NCBI GenBank assembly: GCA_002737705.1
Contig: NSIM01000002.1
Coordinates: 62,001 to 126,000 of the forward strand
Direction: 5' to 3'
Origin: Flavobacteriales bacterium
GTDB lineage: Bacteria; Bacteroidota; Bacteroidia; NS11-12g; UBA955
DNA length: 64,000 nucleotides
In this document: piece by piece, positions 18,006 through 27,610 of the stretch
How positions within the stretch are numbered: position 1 is the first letter of the stretch
Layout of the letters: each line of letters starts with the position of its first letter
Program-made: the position numbers and the translations under genes
The notes under the pieces: model-generated
Told to the model about the DNA's origin: nothing
The model's input: the letters and a program-made list of their open reading frames with translations, nothing else
Database searches by the model: none

Positions 18006-19232
18006 TTTCATTTCTTGCCTCAACTTCCATTTTCTCGCAAATCCGCCGGATGCAATTCTCACCTTGTCCCTACCCATTTTGCCGTTGATCTGATCCATTA
18101 CATCCATTAATTTACTGTATTTATGACGGTCTGTCCGACTGTCAAACAAGACCTGTTGAATCTGATTTTCTGATACAATTTCACTTACAATAACACCAGC
18201 TTTTTTGTAATTATACCCCTCCTTAAATACGCTTTTCAATGCAACTAAGGCGTATCTAATCAATTCTGTTGTATCATTTGTTGCAGGTGTCAATGCAATA
18301 GAAATAGATCCATAATACTGCGGATCATTGGCTCTAAAGGAATTTGTATGCATGAAAATTGTGAGCTGTGCCGCACATGATTTTTGTCTTCTCAATTTCT
18401 CGGCACAACGACTTACGTGGGTGGCAACAGCCTCAGAAATGGGTCCATACTCTTGCAGTTTGGTACCAAAAGAACGAGAAGTACATATTTGTTTTTTCGA
18501 GGATGGATATTCTTCTAGTGCTATACAAGCAATTTCATTGAGTTCTTTCAACATTCTAAGTCCAATGACACCCATCTTAGCACCTATCCATGATTTATCG
18601 GCATTGGCCAATTCCCAGGCAGTCGTTATATTATTGGCCAACATCCATTTGCCCAATTTTCTCCCAATTCCCCAAACATCACCAACTTCCATCCACTTCA
18701 GCACAAGTTCCCTTTTGGCCTCAGTATCTATTACAAATACCCCGTTGGCAGCATTTTTCTTGGCGTACTTATTGGCAGCCTTGGCAAGGGTTTTAGTGCT
18801 TGCAACACCCACACAGGTAGGAATACCAATATTCTGTTTTACCGTTTCACGCATATCCTGGGCATAGGATTCTAGATTTCCAAATCCCGTGAGATCAATA
18901 AAACTTTCATCGATACTATAAACCTCAATACGTGGACTAAAGGTACCCAATGTTGCCATTACCCTTGAAGAAATATCACCGTATAGCGCATAATTCGAAG
19001 AAAATACACGCACTTGGTGTGTTTCGATTAGTTCCTTAATTTCAAATGCGATCGCACCCATTTTAATTCCCAATGCTTTTGCTTCATTGCTTCTTGCAAT
19101 AACACATCCGTCATTATTGCTTAATACAACAATGGGCAGTCCCTCCAACTTTGGCTGAAACAATCGTTCACACGACGCGTAAAAGTTATTACAATCTACG
19201 AGGGCGAACACAATGTATTTTTCTGGTTTCAA
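17955..19232 (-). CDS. umuC: Y-family DNA polymerase V catalytic subunit
   Basis: ALVDCNNFYASCERLFQPKLEGLPIVVLSNNDGCVIARSNEAKALGI; VYSIDESFIDL. Confidence 0.97.
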   Translation of the reverse strand: MKPEKYIVFALVDCNNFYASCERLFQPKLEGLPIVVLSNNDGCVIARSNEAKALGIKMGAIAFEIKELIETHQVRVFSSNYALYGDISSRVMATLGTFSPRIEVYSIDESFIDLTGFGNLESYAQDMRETVKQNIGIPTCVGVASTKTLAKAANKYAKKNAANGVFVIDTEAKRELVLKWMEVGDVWGIGRKLGKWMLANNITTAWELANADKSWIGAKMGVIGLRMLKELNEIACIALEEYPSSKKQICTSRSFGTKLQEYGPISEAVATHVSRCAEKLRRQKSCAAQLTIFMHTNSFRANDPQYYGSISIALTPATNDTTELIRYALVALKSVFKEGYNYKKAGVIVSEIVSENQIQQVLFDSRTDRHKYSKLMDVMDQINGKMGRDKVRIASGGFARKWKLRQEMKSPNFTTNMGEILSVSN

Positions 19233-19722
19233 TAATTACGAAGGTCACTACCCCAAAGACCGAGAATGTCATTCCGTCTGTAATCGGAATGGGCTTGTAT
19301 TTTTCATTCGCAGGGTATAGTGTTATTGTATTTTGCTCAGCATGGTAATACTTTACAGTAAACTCTCCATTTACAATAGCCAATACAATATCATTATTTT
19401 GAGGTCTCAGCGATTTGTCTATAATCAATTTGGCTGGATCGGAAATAAAGGCATCTTTCATCGAGTCTCCCGTTACCTCAATGGTAAACGTAGAAGCAGG
19501 ATGTTTTATCATCAGCCTCTTTAAATCAATCTCTTCTTCAAGATAATCATCGGCAGGCGATGGGAATCCTGCTTTTACAACGGCGTTGTTGATAAACGGA
19601 ATTTCTAAGGGTTGAGACACATCTTTAATGGAAAAAAGACGAATTGTGTCGTTGTCTCCAATAATACCACGCTGCTTGCCAAATTTGGTATCTGGACTGC
19701 TCTCCCACTGCGTCTCTTGCAC
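19189..19722 (-). CDS. umuD: UmuD-like S24 peptidase, translational partner of UmuC
   Basis: AG cleavage site (VVKAGFPSPADDY), GDSM Ser motif, VNGEFTVKYY Lys motif; overlaps umuC start. Confidence 0.93.
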   Translation of the reverse strand: MQETQWESSPDTKFGKQRGIIGDNDTIRLFSIKDVSQPLEIPFINNAVVKAGFPSPADDYLEEEIDLKRLMIKHPASTFTIEVTGDSMKDAFISDPAKLIIDKSLRPQNNDIVLAIVNGEFTVKYYHAEQNTITLYPANEKYKPIPITDGMTFSVFGVVTFVIIETRKIHCVRPRRL

Positions 19723-20654
19723 TATTTCTTACCCCCTTTATTCGCTTCTATTTGGTTCATGGCCATCATCTCTTTAAGGGTTTTATTCATCCCGTCGGTA
19801 GATCCGTCTAAGAAAATAACATTGCCCTTGCCGTCAGCAGCAAAGTTTTTGATCGCCTCGGTCCACATGCTAAACAATAAAAAAGACGCATCTAAATCGG
19901 CCGATTTCATTTCCAAAACTGCATCGCTCATCCCTTTGGCTACTTCTTTGCGAAAAAGCGCAATCCCCTGTCCACGCATTTGGGCGGCAATGCGCTCGGC
20001 CTCGGCCGAAATTTTTATGGAATTGCCTTCAGCCTCAGCGGCTTTGGTTTTGGTAATCAACAATGCCTGTCCTTCATTGGTCGCCGCCGCCATCAAATTA
20101 GAGGATGCCACAACCTGTGCCATAGATTTGGTAATCACCTCGTCAAACGTAATGTCGTTCAACTGTAAGTCGATAAGGTGGTATCCCCAAGATTCTAAAA
20201 CAGAATCGATTCCCTCTTTCACAGACTCGACAATTTCTTTTCTGAGTGCCAAAATTTCGGCCTGTTTTTTCGTGGCTACAAAACCCCGAATAGAACCTTC
20301 GATGGTACGTATCAGCGCGGTCATGAAATCGCGGTCATTTACAAATTTAAATGCCACATTTTTAATGGTATCTTCTTTGTTGTCAAACACAGAATAAAGC
20401 AACATCGCCTTGAAATAGACATTTGCTTGGTCTTGTGTAATGGCTTGAAAATCGAGTTCAATACTTCTATTTTGAACCGATATTTTTCGGTAAATTACCT
20501 CTAAAAAAGGAACGCGAAAATTTAATCCCGGATTGAGAATGCGGCTGTATTTACCAAACATAGTAATCACTGCAACAGACCCTTGTTGAATTGTAACGAT
20601 CGATGACACAACTGTCAATAGTATCGCAGAGTATAGAAAATAAGATAGTATCAT
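19722..20654 (-). CDS. SPFH domain / band 7 family protein
   Basis: IQQGSVAVITMFGKYSRILNPGLNFRVPFLEVIYRKISVQNRS; AEAEGNSIKISAEAERIAAQMRGQGIA. Confidence 0.92.
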   Translation of the reverse strand: MILSYFLYSAILLTVVSSIVTIQQGSVAVITMFGKYSRILNPGLNFRVPFLEVIYRKISVQNRSIELDFQAITQDQANVYFKAMLLYSVFDNKEDTIKNVAFKFVNDRDFMTALIRTIEGSIRGFVATKKQAEILALRKEIVESVKEGIDSVLESWGYHLIDLQLNDITFDEVITKSMAQVVASSNLMAAATNEGQALLITKTKAAEAEGNSIKISAEAERIAAQMRGQGIALFRKEVAKGMSDAVLEMKSADLDASFLLFSMWTEAIKNFAADGKGNVIFLDGSTDGMNKTLKEMMAMNQIEANKGGKK

Positions 20655-20869
20655 AGTGAATCAAATTTAGTCAAAAATTCTCGCCAATTGCTCTGAAGCG
20701 AAAAAATTTACCAAATTAAAAAGGTGGACTATCTGGCATGGAGGAAGTCGCAAAAAATCGATACTACACGGATGGCAGATGATGTGCAAATTAGAAAAAC
20801 CGCATCGGATGCCGGTATGTTGCTGTTTCGATTTTACATCGGCCGATTATTACATCACATCACAGATTT

Positions 20870-21053
20870 TCATCGGCCCGTTCCAAAAGAATCATACAGC
20901 CTTTCTTCACGCCAGATACCAAGTGGAAATTTCAATTTATCAATCACAAGTACGAGCACCATTACTTTCAAGGAATCGGACAAGCACCATTGCATCTTTT
21001 GGTTGAATTGTCCCCTGTAGAATTCGATCCGTGGGTAAAAACCTGTGAATGAC
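20870..21053 (+). pseudogene. Possible degraded coding relic
   Basis: Protein-like frame RIIQPFFTPDTKWKFQFINHKYEHHYFQGIGQAPLHLLVELSPVEFDPWVKTCE* with no clear start. Confidence 0.3.
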
Positions 21054-21109
21054 CTATACCATCACTTCTTCGTTACCCAATCAAGGATTAAGACACCTAT
21101 TTTTGTTGT

Positions 21110-22903
21110 ATGTGTCAGCGTAACAGATACCAAACGAAAAGACTAAAATACAAGCTGCGTAATCTCCTTGCACTGTGCTGTTCAATGGTATCTACCGTAT
21201 ATTTTTATGCAGTTCCCAACGAAATAGCGGCCGAGAATCAATCTGGTTGTAAACCCATCAATAAGGTTGTATTCATCACAGATGCCGACAACTCGTTGCC
21301 AAATCCACTCTCAACCCCAGCTGAAGAATACACATACGATTCGGATGGCATTAACGACTCCCCTTCACGCACAACAAAGGAATCGGCCATTGGGCATTAT
21401 AACACATACTGGCGAAAAACATTGCGCTTTTTACCCCTTGATTCTGCCGACTATATTGGCCTACCCTACCCCTATACAACACCAACCCTCAGGGGAAACA
21501 CCCTGTTTGCTGAGATGTATTATTGGGATAGCTATTTTATCAATCTAGGACTGCTCGCATCTGCCGATTCTTCACAGTTACTACAAGCGATAAACAATTG
21601 TAACAACCTCATTTACCTGGCAAATCGATTTGGATTTGTTCCCAATGCAAACCGGTTTTCGATGTGCAACCGATCTCAACCACCTTTATTGTCGGGCATG
21701 GTGATGGATATTTTTTGTCGCACCAAGGATACCAGTTGGCTTCGGTCTGCATTGGATGCGGTAGCAAAAGAACATCACTGGTGGATGCAAAACCGATTCA
21801 CGTCAATGCTACCAATTCGGTTTTCTCCAATCACGCGTCCACACAAACCGGTCGGTCAAGACGTTCATTTGATGATTGATGACACGGTTCTTGCTAAGCA
21901 TGAAGAAAACGAATACATCGCTGGAGATTTGAGTGACACCAACCCAATAAAAGAAACAACCCCAACTGATCGGATATTGAAAGCAGCCTTGTCCCTAAAA
22001 TATGGCTTAAATCATTACGGACAAAATGCAGATGAAATTTATCTGCAACGATTTTCTCGTTTTTTGAAGCAGCGGTTGGGAACTGAATTTGACAGTCTAT
22101 TAGAACGAGAAGCCAAAGACAGTGTTTTCGAAACCCAGCGAGAAAGACAAAGCAAAGGACAAATATTGTGCAAACACATGTTGGCCGAGGCAGAAAGTGG
22201 GTGGGACTTTACCCCCCGCTTTGATGCACGCTGTGAAAGCATTGCCGCACTAGACCTAAACTGCCTTTTATACATGGGCGAATTAACCCTCGCAAGAGGC
22301 TATGCAATTCTCGGCGAAAAACACATTTCTAAGGCCTGGGAAAAAACTGCTCTCCAGCGAAAAAAAACAATGCATAAAACCCTTTACGACAAATCCACAG
22401 GATTGTATTGGGATTTTGACTTGGCAAACAATAAAAAAACTTTCGTTCCGGGTGCTGCGCAATTCATGCCCTATTTTACTGGACTGGCCAAACAAGACCG
22501 AAAATCAACATTGGCACTCTTGTTTTTGTGTGATACATTAATTACTGGGTTCGGGGTAATACCTTGCCTTCCTGTTTCGAACCGAGTTCTATGGAAAACA
22601 CAGTGGAATAGTCCCAATGCTTGGCCTTGTTTAACCCACTTTGCAGCAGCGGGTATCTATAATTACAGCCATCACTCCAACCCAATGTTGAAAATCCGTC
22701 CAAAAACCACACGATTATTCTACTCAATACGCCAAACCTTGCTTGAATCTTTTTTGGGAAGTGTCGAAAAACAATACAATCAAAACGGCAAATTTTGGGA
22801 AAAATACAACCTGTACTCTGGCAATTTGAATGTGCAGAATGAGTATGAAATGCCTGAATTTATGGGCTGGACAGCTGGACTTTACATGTATTACAAACGG
22901 TAA
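21110..22903 (+). CDS. GH37 trehalase-like, divergent active-site loops
   Basis: TLRGNTLFAEMYYWDSYFINLGLLA; AESGWDFTPRFD; QWNSPNAWPCLTHFAAAG; NEYEMPEFMGWTAGLY. Confidence 0.85.
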   Translation: MCQRNRYQTKRLKYKLRNLLALCCSMVSTVYFYAVPNEIAAENQSGCKPINKVVFITDADNSLPNPLSTPAEEYTYDSDGINDSPSRTTKESAIGHYNTYWRKTLRFLPLDSADYIGLPYPYTTPTLRGNTLFAEMYYWDSYFINLGLLASADSSQLLQAINNCNNLIYLANRFGFVPNANRFSMCNRSQPPLLSGMVMDIFCRTKDTSWLRSALDAVAKEHHWWMQNRFTSMLPIRFSPITRPHKPVGQDVHLMIDDTVLAKHEENEYIAGDLSDTNPIKETTPTDRILKAALSLKYGLNHYGQNADEIYLQRFSRFLKQRLGTEFDSLLEREAKDSVFETQRERQSKGQILCKHMLAEAESGWDFTPRFDARCESIAALDLNCLLYMGELTLARGYAILGEKHISKAWEKTALQRKKTMHKTLYDKSTGLYWDFDLANNKKTFVPGAAQFMPYFTGLAKQDRKSTLALLFLCDTLITGFGVIPCLPVSNRVLWKTQWNSPNAWPCLTHFAAAGIYNYSHHSNPMLKIRPKTTRLFYSIRQTLLESFLGSVEKQYNQNGKFWEKYNLYSGNLNVQNEYEMPEFMGWTAGLYMYYKR

Positions 22904-22986
22904 TTTTATACGTTCTCGGTATTTATAGAACTCTTTGGTCTTGTATTCTTCTTGGTTTTGGCTGGTGGAAGTGCTATTTTGTTACA

Positions 22987-23085
22987 GTACGTGGCACATT
23001 TACCCATGGCAAGTATCCCTGGGTGGCAAGTTCCTCCTTGGGTATGATGTGGCATTGGATGCGGATGAGGTGGCAAGTTCCTCCA
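22987..23085. repeat. Degenerate short direct repeats (gtggcaagttcctcc, two exact copies plus variants)
   Basis: ggtggcaagttcctccttggg and aggtggcaagttcctccacgg, with flanking gtggcacatttaccc and atggcaagtatccctgg. Confidence 0.6.
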
Positions 23086-23397
23086 CGGTACATCGTTCTG
23101 GGTAAGGAGTTAGGCGGTGGACCGAATTTCCGTTGAGATCCACTTTCATTTGGTGGGCGTAACGGCTCATCACCATATCGTAAACGCGGGCGAAAGCAGT
23201 GGCCTGTATGCATACCCCAGCTAAGATTGCAAACTGCTGCCCTGAATCTTTGGAAAATTCGATTGATAATGCGACCAACAACATTCGGGGAAACTACAAA
23301 CCGATTCAATTCCGTTTTGCACATTTTTACTATCCTGGCTTCATTAAGTTTAATGATAGGCTGTGTTGCTCCGTATGCAAAGTCCTATTTTCGCAGT

Positions 23398-24141
23398 ATG
23401 ATTCAAGGGAAAAAAGTGGTGGTTGTATTGCCAGCCTATAATGCGGCACTTACCCTAGAACAAACCTATCGTGAGATTCCATTTGACATTGTAGACGATG
23501 TAGTACTGGTAGATGATGCAGGAAACGATGAAACCCTAGTGCTTGGAAAACGATTGGGAATACAGCATTTGATCCGGCATGAAAAAAATTTAGGGTATGG
23601 CGGAAATCAAAAAACCTGCTACCGCAAAGCCTTAGAATTGGGGGCAGACATCATAATCATGTTGCACCCCGATTACCAATATACTCCCAAATTGATTCCG
23701 GCGATGGCCCATCTTTTGGCTAGCGATATCTACCGTGTAGTTGTGGGGTCTCGTATTTTGGGAAAAGGGGCCATTGCAGGAGGCATGCCCTGGATCAAAT
23801 ACCTCTCCAACAGAATTCTCACCTTGATTCAAAACATCCTGATGAATCAAAAATTGTCAGAATACCATAGTGGTTACAGGGCTTTTTCTCGTGAAGTTTT
23901 AGAGAACACACCGTGGGAAAAAAATTCCGACAATTTCTTATTCGACAACCAAATAATTGCCCAGTGTGTACATGCCAACTTTATGATTGGAGAAATTAGC
24001 TGCCCTACAAAGTATTTCCCAGGTGCGAGTTCAATAAATCTTAAAGATAGTGCCGTCTACGGATTGGGGTGCATCTGGGTATCAATTCGATACCGCTTGC
24101 ACCGCTGGGGCATATTCAATTACTCCTTGCTCAAGCCATAA
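23398..24141 (+). CDS. Glycosyltransferase family 2
   Basis: KVVVVLPAYNAALTLEQTYREIP...VLVDDAGNDET...IIIMLHPDYQYTPKLIP; start trimmed to Met at 23398. Confidence 0.9.
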   Translation: MIQGKKVVVVLPAYNAALTLEQTYREIPFDIVDDVVLVDDAGNDETLVLGKRLGIQHLIRHEKNLGYGGNQKTCYRKALELGADIIIMLHPDYQYTPKLIPAMAHLLASDIYRVVVGSRILGKGAIAGGMPWIKYLSNRILTLIQNILMNQKLSEYHSGYRAFSREVLENTPWEKNSDNFLFDNQIIAQCVHANFMIGEISCPTKYFPGASSINLKDSAVYGLGCIWVSIRYRLHRWGIFNYSLLKP

Positions 24142-24432
24142 CCATTGATTTCTGAGTTGCATTTCCAGTGAAGGATCCTCTTCGTGGAGTGGTATCTGCC
24201 GTGCCAAATACTCCCCCAGAACAACCATTCACAACAATTGTGCAGACATTGTATTGACGGTGGTTTTGCCAGTACTAAAAAAAGTTGCAAAAATCGGATA
24301 AAACTAAGACTTTGGCCGCTGGTTTTTGGCCGCAGGGTTTTTTGGTGTGAAATGGGGCAACACCACCATGAGCGCTACCGCCGCGGCACCTAAAAAAGGG
24401 TGTCCATGCCCCCCGTTCCGACGCTGGAAATA

Positions 24433-25848
24433 TTATATTTTCTGCAATTTGCTTTGGCAAATAAAATCGGTTTTTGGCACTATGGTTTTGGCGATTTCGC
24501 CAAAACCGCCCTCGATTTCCTTGAAATGATGGATGCCCCTGGATTTCAAAATAGACGCGGCAATCATGCTGCGATAGCCCCCAGCACAATGCATAAAAAA
24601 TGCCTGTTGGGGATCCATTCCCACAAACCAGTCATTGATAAAGTCTAGTGGTTTATTATAGGCGTCTTCAACATGCTCACCCCGGTATTCATTCTCTTTT
24701 CGGACATCGATAACCACGCTTTCTCCGATTGCTAATTCAGAAGCAAACTGGCTGGCGGTAATGCGGTTTACACTATCTATTTCTTTCTCAGCCGATATCC
24801 ACGTATCAATTCCCCCCTTTAAGTAGCCCAAGACACCATCAAATCCAACCCGCGAAAGGCGGGTTATTGTTTCAACCTCTCGGCCTGGTGCAGTAACCAA
24901 CAAAATGGGCCTTTCACTATCCGCAATGACCAATCCCACCCAAGGCGCAAATTGTCCATCAATACCAATATTAATACTTCTGGGAATAAATCCCTTGGCA
25001 AACTCCCCAGGTGAGCGGGTGTCAAGAATGACTGCTTCGGTTCCTTCAGCCTTTATTTCAAACTCTTCCACCCCCAAAGACCGCAATGCTTTACGCATCA
25101 CTTCGTCCATAGAATTATACCCCTTTTTATTCATGGATACATTCATAGGAAAATAGGCCGGTGCAGGCATTAATCCATCCAATACCGCTTCGACAAAGGC
25201 TTCCTTAGTGGGTTGATTTAAGGCATAATTCATTTCTTTTTGATGTCCTAGACTATCCATCGTCTCCTTCATCATGTTTTTGCCACAAGAACTACCTGCG
25301 CCGTGGGCTGGGTAAACCATTACCGAATTGGGCAAAGGCATAATCTTGTTCAACAAAGAATCGTATAAAATACCCGCCAATTCCTCTTGGCTTGTATCGA
25401 TGGCTTTCTGTGCCAAGTCTGGTCGGCCGACATCTCCCAAGAATAGGGTGTCCCCAGAAAAGAGACTGTGGGGATTCCCCTGCTCATCAATCAATAAATA
25501 GCAGCTACTTTCCATTGTATGGCCTGGAGTATGCAAAACCTTTATGCGAATTTTACCCACCAAAAACTCCTGATCGTCTTTGGCAACAATACAGGGAAAC
25601 GAGGGATTCGCCAATGGGCCAAAAACAATCGGAGCCTGTGTTTTGGCACTTAGATCTAAATGACCACTCACGAAATCTGCATGGAAATGTGTTTCAAAAA
25701 TATATTTAAGGGTTACGCCATCTCGAGACAATCGATCTAAATACGGCTGCACCTCTCGCAATGGGTCTATGATTATTCCTTCGCCACCACTGTGAATATA
25801 ATAAGCGCCCTGCGCCAAACATCCGGTATAAATTTGTTCTATATGCAT
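24433..25848 (-). CDS. MBL-fold hydrolase fused to two rhodanese domains (persulfide dioxygenase/sulfurtransferase-like)
   Basis: FETHFHADFVSGHLDL; HTPGHTMESSCYLL; rhodanese 2 keeps HCAGGYR, rhodanese 1 has TAPGRE (no Cys). Confidence 0.9.
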   Translation of the reverse strand: MHIEQIYTGCLAQGAYYIHSGGEGIIIDPLREVQPYLDRLSRDGVTLKYIFETHFHADFVSGHLDLSAKTQAPIVFGPLANPSFPCIVAKDDQEFLVGKIRIKVLHTPGHTMESSCYLLIDEQGNPHSLFSGDTLFLGDVGRPDLAQKAIDTSQEELAGILYDSLLNKIMPLPNSVMVYPAHGAGSSCGKNMMKETMDSLGHQKEMNYALNQPTKEAFVEAVLDGLMPAPAYFPMNVSMNKKGYNSMDEVMRKALRSLGVEEFEIKAEGTEAVILDTRSPGEFAKGFIPRSINIGIDGQFAPWVGLVIADSERPILLVTAPGREVETITRLSRVGFDGVLGYLKGGIDTWISAEKEIDSVNRITASQFASELAIGESVVIDVRKENEYRGEHVEDAYNKPLDFINDWFVGMDPQQAFFMHCAGGYRSMIAASILKSRGIHHFKEIEGGFGEIAKTIVPKTDFICQSKLQKI

Positions 25849-25907
25849 CGGCTGATATACTTTTTTCTTTAGGGGTGATTACAATGATTCAAATATCGCT
25901 AAATCTT

Positions 25908-26678
25908 TTACACTCCGAAAAGCATTTCGGCATTTCGAGAAGTAATAGAAGCCACTTCGTCCAAACAAATTCCCTTTATATCGGCAATTTTTTCGGCTAC
26001 CAAGCGGGTATATGATGGCTCATTTCGCTTACCCCTATGAGGAACAGGAGGAAGGTAAGGGCTATCGGTTTCGAGTACAATATGTTCTAGGGGAATCTTG
26101 GATATGATTTCTGATAATCCTGCATTTTTATACGTTACAACCCCCCCAATACCCAAGTAAAATCCTTCGAATTTGAGAATCTCTTGGGCCAGCTCAAGGC
26201 TCTCAGAAAAGCAATGAAAAACCCCGCAAACTGGTTTTCCTTTGTAGGATTTGAGGAGTTCAATAATTCTTTGGGTGGCATTTCGAGAATGAATGGCAAT
26301 GGGGAGATTGTGCGATAGGGCAAATTCTAGCTGCATCAGAAAAGCTTTCTCTTGTATTTCTTGCGAGGATTGATCCCAATACAAATCGATGCCAATTTCA
26401 CCTACCGCGCAGTATGTATGGGTATTGCAGAAGGAGAATAAACTTTCGATTTCTTGCTCGAAATCGGGCTTCACATCACAGGGGTGAAGTCCAATCATTC
26501 CAGAACAAAACCCCGGATATTGCTCCATTAATTGGTGCATCCCTGGAAGGGTTTTTAGGTCAACATTGGGCATGATAATTCGCTGTATTCCCAAATCCTT
26601 GGCGCGGGCAATGGCCAATTCTCGGTCTGCATCGAAAGACTCGCTATACAAATGACAGTGGGTATCGATTAAGCGCAT
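25908..26678 (-). CDS. TatD family metal-dependent hydrolase
   Basis: LIDTHCHLYSESFDADRE; AVGEIGIDLYW; LETDSPYLPPVPHRGKRNEPSY. Confidence 0.95.
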   Translation of the reverse strand: MRLIDTHCHLYSESFDADRELAIARAKDLGIQRIIMPNVDLKTLPGMHQLMEQYPGFCSGMIGLHPCDVKPDFEQEIESLFSFCNTHTYCAVGEIGIDLYWDQSSQEIQEKAFLMQLEFALSHNLPIAIHSRNATQRIIELLKSYKGKPVCGVFHCFSESLELAQEILKFEGFYLGIGGVVTYKNAGLSEIISKIPLEHIVLETDSPYLPPVPHRGKRNEPSYTRLVAEKIADIKGICLDEVASITSRNAEMLFGV

Positions 26679-26682
26679 CCGA

Positions 26683-27459
26683 TTACCATTTAATCTTTTG
26701 TTTATTCAAAAATGCATCCATTCCTTTTTTACAATCTTTTGTACCACGGGCCTTTGCATTTTGTTTAACGGCATAGTCGAGTGCTTCAATTCGGTTCATG
26801 ATGGGAATCGCTCGGAGCATTGTTTTAATAGAAGAAACAGCCTGGGATGATGTGTTTTCACACAATTCTACCGCCAAATTATTTACATATTCTGCAATCA
26901 AATCGGTGTCAACAATGCGTTGAACCAAGTGTAGCTTGAGGGCTTCATCTGCACTGAGAATTCTACCCGTTAGCAATAAATCTGCCATGACTGCTCCACC
27001 CACTTTCTCGCACAAATAAACCATAACCAAGGCGGGAACAAATCCTATTTTAACCTCTGTATAACCAAAACTGGCTTCGGGTGTGGCAATACAAAGATCG
27101 GCCAAGGTTGCCAATCCACATCCACCGGCCAATGCAGGACCTTCGACTTGTGAAATGACCAATTTTGGAGAAAGATAAATGGCATCAAATAAATGTCGTA
27201 AAAGGCTTGAGTCCTTTTCATTCTCTTCGATTGTAAAATTTCGCATCTGAGTCAAATAATGCAAATCGGCCCCAGCGCAAAATGGCTTTCCTGCCGACTT
27301 GATTACAATGACCTTGATGTCTTGTTGGGTATTAAAATCAAGGATAGCCGCTGTCATGTCCTCAACCAAAGCAGGGCAAAGGGCATTGCGTTTCTCGGTA
27401 TAATTCAAAATCAAATAGGCTACCCTTTCTTGAATTTCTGTAATGAGTAATGAAGACAT
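26683..27459 (-). CDS. Enoyl-CoA hydratase/isomerase family
   Basis: SAGKPFCAGADLHYLTQM; VEGPALAGGCGLATLADLCIATPEASFGYTEVKIGFVPA; start trimmed to MSSLLITEI. Confidence 0.93.
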   Translation of the reverse strand: MSSLLITEIQERVAYLILNYTEKRNALCPALVEDMTAAILDFNTQQDIKVIVIKSAGKPFCAGADLHYLTQMRNFTIEENEKDSSLLRHLFDAIYLSPKLVISQVEGPALAGGCGLATLADLCIATPEASFGYTEVKIGFVPALVMVYLCEKVGGAVMADLLLTGRILSADEALKLHLVQRIVDTDLIAEYVNNLAVELCENTSSQAVSSIKTMLRAIPIMNRIEALDYAVKQNAKARGTKDCKKGMDAFLNKQKIKW

Positions 27460-27610
27460 AAGGCAAATGTACAAACACTCCTCTGTATGTAAGCATAAAT
27501 CGCAGTATAGGATAAGCAAGGTATCGCCCGGGAAAACAAGTTCATCTCTCAAATCAGACAATGAGTGGCTGATTGCCCTTTTAGTGCTGGCTGGAGAATT
27601 ACACTGTCGA

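Noticed and set aside
17955-19722. umuDC as evidence of a mobile element or new defence system
   Set aside because: UmuDC is common in Bacteroidota chromosomes and no integrase, IS or plasmid genes flank it here
25908-27459. TatD plus enoyl-CoA hydratase as a toxin/defence pair
   Set aside because: Both are standard housekeeping families with canonical motifs; adjacency looks incidental
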